DNA of 64,000 bases. It comes from Rhizophagus irregularis. Lineage: Eukaryota; Glomeromycota; Glomeromycetes; Glomerales; Glomeraceae. How positions within the stretch are numbered: the first letter of the stretch is position 1; each line of letters begins with the position of its first letter. Shown here one piece after another: positions 53,937-64,000 of this stretch. The stretch covers positions 2,852,001 to 2,916,000 of the forward strand of contig NC_089449.1 of NCBI RefSeq assembly GCF_026210795.1, in the 5' to 3' direction. Position numbers and translations under genes: made by a program. The notes under the pieces were generated by a model. The model was not told the origin of the DNA. It searched no databases and saw only the letters and a list, made by a program, of their open reading frames with translations.

Positions 53937-56900
53937 GGGGAGTGACACATATGACGTGATTATTATAGGGGGGGGGATTCACGAATATCTGACATATCAC
54001 GTGATATTGATTATAGCCAATAGAATTAGCGTAATTTTAGCTGAAATTAAAATAATTATTTGCCAATAAAATTCTTTTCATGTGATTTCTTTGTTTTATT
54101 AATAGTGTAACGTATTGTACATATTGTTCTTTGTTTTACTGAACATAAAAAATATTGTTCTTTGTTTTAACTATATCACACAAGCTTTATATTCAAAAAA
54201 AAGCTGCAAAAAATTATCTTTCAATAGTCTCTCTTACCCTCTTACCCGCCAATTCCAAAGTTAAAACCCGTACCTACAAAAAAAAGCAAATAAGAACGTT
54301 AAAAAGTGTTTTTATACAATAAAACAAAATATTTCCACCCTTCTAGAAACTTTTACCCGGTCTAATTCTAAATTCAAAGCTGTCAATATTTACGCGAAAG
54401 AACATATTACGAAGAATCCAACTTCTTTATTCGCCCTCTAATTGTATTTCCCGGTCATTAATTATTAAAACTCGAACATCACACACGGGCACAACTGAAA
54501 AATCGTCAATGGAATTGGTAGGATTCTTTTTTCTGGCTGGTCGTCCTCGTCGTTTTGGATGATGATTTTTCTTATGTTGAGCAACAATAGAAAGTGTTGG
54601 AAAATATGCATTACATTCAGGACAACAGAGACGACCATAAGTATTTGCATTAATTGAAGGACAGTGGGCGTCATATCCAGGTATCTTGAGCTTGTCACAG
54701 TATTCTAATATATGAATTGGGTTTAAAAAATGCCCATCTTTTCCTTTTGTTACAGATGGGAGAAACCCATCATTTTCTGCGAGAAGAATGGCTGCCTCTT
54801 TATTACGCTTAGGAATGAGCAACAAGAGGCGTCCTCGCATTTCTTAATATCAAGCGAATATTGACACATTCTAGTGTGGTTTTCTAACCATTTCCAAGGT
54901 ACAACTGACTCGTTAGTACCTTCTTTTTCAGATCCAGGAAATATCATATCATCGAATGGGGAACTTTTTTTATATTTTTTATTATATTTTTTTTATATGA
55001 TCAGTGTATTGCACAGTGACTGGTTTCCCGAAAATAGGATCACGTTCCCAGAGAGCACAATGCCTCACCAGCATAGCAAAAATTCTTCATTGCAAGTTCT
55101 GAATCATTAACCTGGCCTTAAGAATTAAGGTGAGAACCATATTTGTTGATCGGTAATGTTATGCCGGCAAGTTTTTGAGAGAGCGTTGCCATACTACGCT
55201 CAACAGGGTTATACGATGATTGACCAGATGCGTGCATCCGAATAGAAAGGTAATCAAGGTCAAAAGCGCAGAACATTCTACAATACTGGTATATATTTTT
55301 CATATGACGGGGATTTTCGTTCGGACCTTCATCAACTAAAATAATCCAAATTGGTTTTATATGGCCGTCAATTTTCAATATTTCATCAAAACGACTGTCT
55401 TGAGTTAGCGAATTAAGATAAATTATATAAGTGGCTGAGCTTGTGCCAACTTGATATTGTGGACGTATGAAAATCGAAAGTTGACCATTACGAAAAGTAT
55501 CATTCGTATCACTTGGGTTAATTAGTAAGTAAACCGATGGGATGAGTTTTTGCTGCATACCGATCGGAAAATCATGATCGGGTAGTGTAACTGGCTCTTG
55601 AAAACTTTGTAAAGTTTGAAATGTTCTTCCAACTGCAGGAATACCAAGAGGAACCTTGGCTTTATCGTCCTGTGAAATAATAACAGAATGTGTTGAAAAT
55701 AATGCTGCAAACTGTTTTGCTCTTTTCACGGATGCAAGACAATAATGTTCATCAATATGCTCGTTTCTTTCACTTTGTGAAACTGAAGCATTTGCAACAA
55801 TAGCCGGATGGTGATGTAACTTTGCTACTTTAGTATTTGACCGAGATGGTAGCAAGTAATTGTTGAGGGTGGTGCGAGAGAAATATTCATTATATTTGAA
55901 ATTAAGATCCTCTCGAAGATGACGAATGGTTCGAACTTTAATAATTTCTTTTCTTCTCTTTTTATCTGCAGCTCCGAACTCAATGCATTCATGTATATGC
56001 TCAATTAAATTGGGATATTGAGTTAAAAAAGGCGGACGACCAGGTGAATCATATAGTATCACTTCTTGGTGCTCTTGTAAGAGTCTCGCTTTTTGCTCTA
56101 CTTTTTTGTTGATATCCTGCTTGACGCTTCAACTTCTTAATCTTGTTATCCTCATCATGCAGAACTTGCTTGAGAGTTGCCATACGCTCCAACAAATTAT
56201 TCCGAATCTTCAAGTCATTAGTAGACTTATAAATTCGTTGAAGTTCAGCAAACTTCATATTGGTTGTATTAATAGTTTCCACGGCTTTCTCTGTGCAGCA
56301 GTATTAGGAGGCGAAGCAGAGTCAGCTACAATAATCTCTTCAATAAGCCTTTGAAGGACTTGGTTGGTTTGAGCAGACTTTGGATTTTGAGATGTACTGG
56401 GCCGTGATTGATTAATTCGCATAAAACCTTGGATTGGAATTGGAGTTGCCAAGTATTCTCTGATTTTACTTTCAATATCTTCAGGTTTATGTCGAATTTC
56501 TTTCCATACATTATTACATTCTGCACATAAACTAACTTTTGGGTATGTAGGTTTCTTGTATTCACCATACGATGATATCCAAAACGATTACAGAACCTTT
56601 GGTATTGGTTTGTAGAATGCTTATAAACGTAAAATTTATTATATTTTAGTGTAGTCAAAAAAGCCTGCATGTTGAAGTCTCAGATGTAAAAATTTTTCAC
56701 AGACGTGAAAATTTTAACGATCAAACTTTCACAAATCAAGGGGTACCATGTGTATCAAAACTATAAATTTTTTTTGTGGTATATTGATAAGAAATTTTTC
56801 CGTTATTTTCATCTAAATGTTCAAAAATAACTCTTACATTATGAAATTAAAAAATTTTTACATATTAAAAGGTTGAGTGTTACATTTTGTATTGACGTTG

Positions 56901-57115
56901 ATTAAAAAAATTTTTACATAAAAGTTGAGTGTTACATTTTGTATTGACATTAATTAGTAAAGAAAAAAAAGATTTGGGACGATATCAAATTGATGATAGT
57001 AATTGGTTAAATGTATATTATTTAATAGATCACGTGACAATAAATCTCACGAGGGGGGAGGGGGTCATGCTTTATTGTCAAGCCCTTATAATGACCGTGA
57101 TATGTGTCACTCCCC
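53937..57115 (-). mobile_element. DNA transposon with GGGGAGTGACACATAT ends and TTA duplication
   Basis: Inverted ends of about 34 bp: GGGGAGTGACACATATGACG at the left and (complement) GGGGAGTGACACATATCACG at the right. TTA on both sides (53,934-53,936 and 57,116-57,118). Flanks fuse to 'aatatgcttatccttattcc', and exactly this unit is present uninterrupted at about 57,155-57,175, so the empty site is visible. A 3-bp TTA target and G-rich ends recall PIF/Harbinger, but the transposase is not obviously of that type. Confidence 0.88.
54427..56660 (-). pseudogene. DDE-type transposase with N-terminal Cys motif and C-terminal C2H2 finger, frameshifted
   Basis: Pieces in order on the minus strand: about 56,600-56,255, with a Cys pair readable as LCAECNNVW in one frame and LATPIPIQGFMRINQ following. 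Next a short coiled coil (56,282-56,049), then the large core 56,062-55,118. Catalytic candidates in the core are VIISQDDKAK, IWIILVDEGPNENP and YNPVERSM (D, D, E). The region 55,117-54,840 is broken by shifts. The end (54,840-54,427) has LCCPECNAYFPTLSIVAQHK with a closing NHH, a C2H2 finger, followed by a basic RRGRPARKK. I recall this as a repeated transposase type of arbuscular mycorrhizal fungi without a well-known name. Confidence 0.8.
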
Positions 57116-57215
57116 TTATTCCTTAATTAAATTGCACTATTTTTAAAATATAATATGCTTATCCTTATTCCTTAATTAAATTGCAATGTTTTAAAATATA
57201 ATATAAAATTACAAT
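57116..57215. repeat. Tandem duplication, period about 50 bp
   Basis: The block 'ttattccttaattaaattgc' followed by 'aaaatataatat' occurs twice in succession (from 57,116 and about 57,166). The left copy was the target of the DNA transposon. Confidence 0.8.
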
Positions 57216-58010
57216 TGCCTGCATAATTATATGTTAACTGGACTTTAATCACAAATATTTTGCCCTGCATAATTACATCATTTATTTCCTAAATAGTATC
57301 ATTATTTAAATCACATGATATTGATCTATATAGTGTTCCAATCTGTGGATAATTTCCATCCATCTATTCATATTCGTGAATGACAGATTTCTGAATGGCA
57401 GGTAGATGGATTGTAATTTTATATTGAATTCTAGAAAATTTTTTTTTTTGTAAAGTAGTGCAATTTATGAATTTATCAGTTATATAAAAGTACAGAAATA
57501 TCTGTTATATGTATAACTAATTTATTAAAACTCTGAACCAGTTCCCCATCCTATAGATTGCTCCAGTGTCCTACCATCACCAATATAAAATTCACCTGTA
57601 TCCTTCTATAGTAGCTATCAGATTATATAGAATTATTATTTCATATAACTTCAGTATATGCTTTCACTACCCTTTAAACAAAGGAAAAATTATATTTGTA
57701 TTTGTATATCTTGGTATTATTATATACTTTCCAAATTACCTTATTTTCTTTTCTGATAAATTAATCTATATATTGTCTTGTTTTTCCAAGAGTGATTGAC
57801 CATTGTTCAATATATTTAAGAATTTTTCTTTCCTTTAAATTATATGTATTACCTTCTATTTGTTGAGTTGGAATTCGTTCATATGCAATATGTTGATGTA
57901 CTGGTATCTGAATTCTAGAAAATTTGAAATTATGGAATACTTCTTATATAAATAATTTTCTTTATTTCTTTTCACATCACCATTTTCTATTTTATCATAT
58001 CATATTACAT
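57216..58010. other. Intergenic stretch
   Basis: AT-rich. A 77-codon ORF at 57,566-57,799 is Ile/Tyr/Phe-rich low-complexity and not convincing. No other feature recognised. Confidence 0.5.
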
Positions 58011-58315
58011 CTTATATTTTTTGATTTTAACCTTTCATGCCTAACAGCGAAAGCATCGATTTTTAAAAACCTTTAAGATATTCGTTTGCATCATTATTCA
58101 CAATATTATAATACGTAAGTTACAATTTGCTTATAAAGTAAATCTACTCATATCAAAATAATACATCTTATATTTTTGATTTAACCTTTGCGTCAACGGT
58201 GAGGAGATAGATTTTTTGAAAAAAACCTTTTAGTATTGTTTGCGTCATTATTCGCAATATTATAATATGTTAGTATGAAGTTATAAGAAATCTACTCATA
58301 TCAAAATAATACGCA
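58011..58315. repeat. Diverged tandem duplication, period about 156 bp
   Basis: The series 'ttttgattttaacctt', 'cattattcacaatattataa' and 'aatctactcatatcaaaata' occurs twice (58,011-58,166 and about 58,169-58,312) with moderate divergence. Confidence 0.75.
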
Positions 58316-58376
58316 TAGTACTAAAATTTATCGCGTTAATGAATACTAATACTTAATAATAGTTTTCATTTCCTAG

Positions 58377-58912
58377 TAAAGATGCTGCCCGAAATTATTT
58401 TTCAGTTTCTGAAACTGAAATTTGTCTGAAACTTCAAAATTATTCTGAAACTCCTGAAACTAGTTTGAAACTTTTAAAACTAATTCAAAACTCCCGAAAC
58501 TAACCCGAAAATTACTAATTTTGGCCAAAATCAAAATTCAGCTGAAATTATGACATTTTATTACATGACATTATACCAATTTCCTAAAAAGAAAATTATA
58601 TTTCCTAGTAAAATTGGAAAAATCAATTACATAATAGTTACATAAAATTCCAAAAAAGAAAATTTTAATATTGATCATTTTCTTGGCCAGAATTACGTCC
58701 TAAAAATAACCAGGATTATATCAATAATTTTGGTCAAATTTTGAACTTTTGGTAATAATTTTGGCATTATAAATTTTGGATTAGTTTTACCAGTTTCAGA
58801 TTAGTTTTACCAGTTTTACCAGTTTTGGAAAATAAGAAAATTTTAGAAATAGTTTTACCAAGTTTCAGTTTTGACAGTTTCGGAAACTACTAAGTTTCGG
58901 GTAGTATCTTTA
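58377..58912. mobile_element. hAT-like MITE (TAAAGATGCTGCCCGAAA)
   Basis: 536 bp, ends TAAAGATGCTGCCCGAAA and TTTCGGGTAGTATCTTTA, flanked by tttcctag / tttcctaa (7 of 8). The interior is rich in 'ctgaaact' and 'accagtttt' motifs. Similar in style to the other Y-C-G-A-A-A MITEs of the window but a distinct family. Confidence 0.82.
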
Positions 58913-61900
58913 TTTCCTAATTTATTAATTGTAATAATATACATAATTAATCCTATAAATTTACTATGTAATTTTGCATGGCAAACTTAAAACAAAACTT
59001 TTACCTAATTTCACCTTTATAAGACTTTCAAAAGATACTGTAAGTATCTATTCCAAATATCCTAAGTGTTCTATGTAGTAGTAGTAGAAAAAAAAAATGG
59101 AAATAAAAAGAATTAGGCAGGTCAGAAATCCTGAAAGTTATGTTAAAATTTTCCATTTCTTTCCCAATATTAGACAATGGATTCCATCTAAGCCAAATTA
59201 TCATAACAGATAAGTTCCAGCTAATACATTTTGTTTCAAATTTAGGCTGATCATTAGATCATATGAAAATCATGCAATTTCAAATACTTATAACTTTTAC
59301 ATTCTTTTAAAAATCTAACCAGTAATTTGATAAAGTTTATCTTAAAGAATAAAGTTACCAGTTTATTTTTTATAAATTGTATTTTTTTTTAAGGAGTTAA
59401 AAGATTTTTAAGTGTTACATTCTTATTGTTAAGTATAAACTTCCAACATCATAAAAACATTCTTTGGCATATTAGTAGAATTAAGAGTTTTAGATATATT
59501 TGAAGGCACATTTTTAATGAAAGGAATCTTGAAATTATTAGTTTTAGAACCATTTACAATATTGCTTATTTTTGCAACTCCTAAATATAGTGTGAGTAAT
59601 ATTAATATTAACTCATTTTTTTTAATTATTACTTAAAAATGTTTTTAATAAAGTATTTCTTTGTAAAAATGCTGGTTTTTTTTTGAAATTTAATAAAACT
59701 GGACAGATGAATAGATATATAGCAGTTAGTGCTTTTTTTTTTTTGTTTGTAAAAATATCAGTTTTAGAATTTAATAAAAGTAGACTTTATGAATAGATAT
59801 ATAAATTATTTACTGTAAATGTTTTTATCATTTTTTTTATTTTATTTTTATTTGTAGTAATACTGATCTCTTTGAATTTATAAAACCACTTAGATATTAT
59901 AGACAAACAAGTAAGAATCAAATTTAGGTAAAGTAAATTGGTAGGATATATATATAGATGTTAAATATAATCATAAGTAATGTAATACATTATACAAATT
60001 ATTATAATATATATGACATAGTATTTTAATATGAACCAATGTTGTTTTTTAAAATATTTTTAATATATTATTTATATTATATACTGTATATTATATATGT
60101 ATATATTTTTTCTAATTCCAAACTTCTAAACTAAACTCCATTTTCTAAACTCGTTTCAAACTTCTAAACTAATTCTAAACTAATTCAAACTTTGAAACTA
60201 ATTTAAAACTCTAAAATTAATTTTAAAATTAGACTTGAAAATAAAAAAATCAACTTTTGTCTTTTTAGAAAATTTCGAATTTTCTAAACTATTTTAGAAT
60301 AGTTTCGATTTAAACGCAACTTTAAATAGCATACATATTACTAACTATTATAAGATATGATTATAATAAGGTTGTAATGAATATTATATGGTTATCAAGT
60401 ATGGCAAACTTTATTGTCATTGTTTGTAAAAGAATTAAGATGAAGTAAGCGAAATAAGTGAATTCAAGGAGTACGCCACTTAATGCGAATTCCAGCACAC
60501 ATATCTTCAGTTGATAATAATCATGTGATCTACAGCTTGCTAAAATAAATTTTTGTAGGGATTAAAGCGAGTGAAAAAATTGAGGAAATTGTGGATGCAT
60601 TTATAAAGTATGCACACATCGTTTATAAAGTTTTTATTATTTATAAAGTATTACATGCAAAAGAACTGTATAAGACAAGAGCGACCCAAATAACATCCGA
60701 AAAATTTCGCAATGGCATTGACAGCCTAAACCGCTGTGCCGATCATTTATAGTTTTGCCCAAAATTGCGAAATTTTTTCGGCGTTACTGGGAATAGTTTA
60801 AGTCACGCGGACCATTTGAATTGTTACTAAACTATACCATTACTGCATGATATAATTACGGAGTTGCAAGTTATGATTTAACGGTTTGTCGATAAAATCG
60901 GTGAAGTACTTTCAGCACTATTGAAATTAACGTTGACTACTAGAAAGAATGCGATAATGACTCTCTGTCTGATGTTGGGCAACGGAGCATCAAATAGAAA
61001 ATATAAAATTAAATAGTTGGGCCAAAATTTTGGCAACAACTACTAATGTGTTAAAGACTACGTACTAGTCACCTACGACATAAAAGAAATGATAGATCGA
61101 AGATCATGATGGAGAATGCTGACATGATGTATGTAACAAAAAAGTTTATTGCACGTATAATACGTATTGCAGTATTGTACGTATTGCAGTATTGCACGTA
61201 TTGCACGTATAGTACGTATAGTACGTATAGGACATTCGAATTTTCGATAAATAAATCATGTTAAACCCAAAGTTATGTGTATCATATGATCGGGTAACCT
61301 CACTCTTATTTAAGAAAAGAAGAATAGTATCATTAAAATAAAATTTTTAATTTCAATTTAATTAAATGATATTAACAAGTCCTATATGACCATATATCGA
61401 TTATGCCGTATACTGTATCAACTCGTGTAAATTTGATAAATTTCATATGTTTCTTGTAATAAATTTGAAACAAATTTAATAAATTTCCACGAAAGAATCT
61501 TCTTTCAATAAAAAAAAGGGTCATTTGATTACTAAGTTTATATAAATAACATGTGGGTATTTTATTGTTTTTTATAATTTCGTAATTTCGTGAGATTGTG
61601 ATATAAAAAAAAAAATTTTAAGAGAAATAATTAATAAATGATCTTGTTCAATCTCCTAAAAAGATGTTCTTTTTAGAAACACTGTATACAATTCATGAAA
61701 GCATGTGAATCATTGTTTACCCATCATAAATAAATATATATATTTAGTATAGGTAATTTTTTTTTTTAATTGTTTTCTTAAAATGGATCATAATTTATAA
61801 TCGTATAACAGATAACCCTGATTTTCATAAAATTTTTTTAAAAAAACATCGATTTGATATAAAAAAAAATTTGATACGCAAATCTTATTTATTTCCCCGC

Positions 61901-64000
61901 ATATTTTTAGTTACACGCGTATTTTTCATCCATTCATTCCAAAAAATTTATTCTATTTTATTTTGTGAAAAGTGATATAAAAAATCATATCAATCTCTTA
62001 TTCGAAAAAAAATCTTTCCTTTAAAAGGAAATCGATTTTATCGTAAAATCTTGTCTTTATTCTTACATTAAAGCGATGATTGAATAAATTGTTTATTTAT
62101 ATTTCTTTTAATTTACAATTTTACATATTCCGATATTTAATTCGTATATTATAATCAAATAAGGTCATGAAAAAGATTTTCCACATGTTTGCCATGTTAC
62201 CATGTTATCAAAGTTATTTGATTAAAAAAAAATTAGGTCATATAATGAAATTTTAATCAAATCAATCAACCATTATATGATACAAATTATATTAGGAAAA
62301 CAAAAGATGTAAAAAAATATTTCTCAGATATCTAATTTATCATTCTATTAATGGTATATCAAATTATTCAATATAACTTTCTTTTTAAAGTATAACTTTA
62401 CCTTTAAAAAAAAAAATTGATTGTCTTGGCTTTTTTTATACATATAAACCTCTTTTGTACTTACTTTAATATAGTAAACTTTTTATTTTTGGCACAATAT
62501 TTCTAAATTATTTAAAAAAAGTAATATATATATAATATATATAAAAATCAAAATAAGCAATTGATCATTGAAAAATCTTCGAAACTCTTGATTTCTAATG
62601 ATTAAAAAGAGAAGATCATTACGTTATTAGGCATCGGAGTGTTTTTATATGAAAGAATCAAAGTTGGAATTGAATTGTGTAACCGTGATGATATCGGAGA
62701 AAAAATCAATTCAACTGCGTTTCAATTGTGTAACTGTGGCGCATCATGTCCTCACTTTTAATTTCCTAACCAATTCTAATACCTAAATATAATTCATTTT
62801 AGTAAATAAAATGAAATCATTGTGGCGCAACATGCCTACTATTCCTTTTTAATTAAAAAAATGAATCATACGTGGCGCTACTTTTGGCAAAATAATAAAA
62901 AAAATGTGTTCGAAATCTACGAATGTACTCTTTTATTATTATTTTTTTCTGATTTATTTTTAAATTTTTATTTTCACAATAAAGAGGATCCATTTTATTG
63001 TCATAATAACATCAGTTTTTTACAAATCGAACTTCTTGGTATTTTTGAGAAGGTAATTAAATATTTTAAACAAATTTGGTTAAGATCGATGAATCTTGAG
63101 GCTTCTAGAATATTCTTGGTTAAATGTTAAAATCATCATCCGAGATTATTAGTGATATGATATGATATTCTTTTTTGTGCCGCAACTCAAAATAGGAAAA
63201 GTTTTATATATCATGATCAATCTCGTGATTAATCGGATTGAAGGAAATACCTATTTCCGGTTGACTCAGCCGTAATACTGGGATGTTACACAAACTATGT
63301 CACCAGCTCATGCAATGGCACAACAATTTAACCGATTAACCGATTTTTAATTGCATCGGATTAAAATTATTACCGATACTAAAAATAAATACTAAAAATA
63401 ATTGTTTTTTCTCTGAGGAAAGTAAGATGAACAAAATATTTACTTAAAGAAATATGGTGTTGTTTTCAACTAACGAATGGTTATAATTTTTATTATGGAA
63501 CCATATTTAGAATTAACATCACAATTCTGACCAATAAAAATCATTGTAATTTCAACTACATGAAACTGCGGATCTACACGTGACATCTCCCTTTTAATAA
63601 AATCTTTCGCATTGTTTTGTAAAAGTGGTAAAAAAGAAAAAAAGGAAAAAAAAAATTTTTTTATTAATTTTTTTTAAGAATAAAAAAAAAATACAATGGT
63701 AAAGCATAAACATTAATTCAATAGTCTTTAACTCAATATAATGTTACACAATATGTACGACGTTCGATCGAAATAATCGTACATTAACCATTATTTTTTC
63801 ATTATAAATAAAAAAAAAGGGATAAAAAAAAAGGACTAAAAATAGAAATTTAATAAAGAAAACTTTTTATAATAAAAAATGTCATTAATAAAATGATTAA
63901 ATGAAATATAATGAAATAGTAAAAAAAAAAATTTTGACGTGATTTTAATGATATGCAAGGATATTTGAAAGGATCAAAAAATTTGATTGTTGTAGATAAC
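58913..64000. other. AT-rich intergenic region with small repeats
   Basis: No gene I can support in 5 kb. Contents: a 'ctaaact'-rich simple region (60,110-60,300). A short hairpin with arms ccgaaaaatttcgcaatgg and (inverted) ccaaaattgcgaaatttttt at about 60,699-60,782. A 10-bp-type microsatellite ('gtacgtattgca' / 'cgtatagta') at 61,150-61,226. Repeated 'gtggcgca' sequences at 62,737, 62,821 and 62,870. A 102-codon ORF at 62,822-63,130 is Phe/Lys-rich and unlikely to be real. Confidence 0.5.

Noticed and set aside
57566-57799. 77-codon hydrophobic ORF as a small membrane protein
   Set aside because: Ile/Tyr/Phe content follows from base composition; no homologous feature or regulatory context seen.
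61150-61226. 'acgta' repeat cluster as a regulatory array
   Set aside because: Behaves like a microsatellite with irregular 9-11-bp steps and no neighbouring gene.
62822-63130. 102-codon ORF as a gene
   Set aside because: Low-complexity Phe/Lys/Asn-rich composition expected of AT-rich DNA, no domain, no splice or promoter support.

Overview
The window is a very AT-rich stretch of a filamentous, intron-rich fungal genome, most likely an arbuscular mycorrhizal fungus (Glomeromycotina, Rhizophagus-like). I infer this from the short GT-AG introns and from fragments of gene families I recognise as expanded in that lineage: coiled-coil/zinc-ribbon and RING-like proteins, tyrosine-kinase-like kinase fragments, a C2H2-started family, and a multi-exon lysine/glutamate-rich family. 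No species call can be proved from the sequence alone. No rRNA, tRNA or CRISPR array was seen.

Layout. 1-3,002 holds the one clearly intact host gene, a ten-exon DDHD-domain phospholipase. 3,003-6,640 is AT-rich with two small uncertain minus-strand ORFs and dispersed repeats. 6,679-16,360 is a graveyard of degenerate family genes and transposons: a zinc-ribbon-family pseudogene, a complete but dead pogo/Tigger-type element (8,665-12,439) that itself carries two MITEs, a RING-family pseudogene, a Tc1-like transposase tail split by a MITE, a palindromic MITE and a LINE-like tail. 20,065-23,511 is a hAT transposon (20,075-22,981) inserted ten bases into another terminal-inverted-repeat element. 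25-30 kb holds a kinase fragment, an eleven-exon family gene (26,687-29,243, probably damaged) and a C2H2-family pseudogene.

31,890-38,438 is the most unusual part: a segment bounded by inverted repeats and filled with a tandem array of about 35 units of roughly 110 bp. Every unit looks like a micro-exon of 27-52 nt followed by a short intron. In the right half the introns carry donor GTAAA, a (C/T)TAAC-like branch site inside a palindrome, and an acceptor, and twelve consecutive micro-exons keep one open frame.

38,460-51,781 is a second, dead hAT element (minus strand) with a perfect 8-bp target duplication. It was invaded by a MITE and by a 9.5-kb Ty3/gypsy LTR retrotransposon (40,550-50,026, minus strand) with near-identical LTRs, gag, protease, RT-RNase H and integrase, and an antisense spliced coiled-coil ORF. 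52.9-53.6 kb holds a Myb/SANT-like gene with a nonsense codon. 53,937-57,115 is a TTA-flanked DNA transposon with a DDE transposase carrying a C-terminal zinc finger. 57-64 kb is AT-rich with one MITE and small repeats.

A common thread is decay by G:C to A:T transitions. Nearly all nonsense codons I could interpret are one such change away from Gln, Trp or Arg, and two copies of a 208-bp repeat differ almost only by C/T on one strand. The insertion order can be read from nesting: hAT before LTR element and MITE; pogo before its MITEs; micro-exon array before its three insertions.
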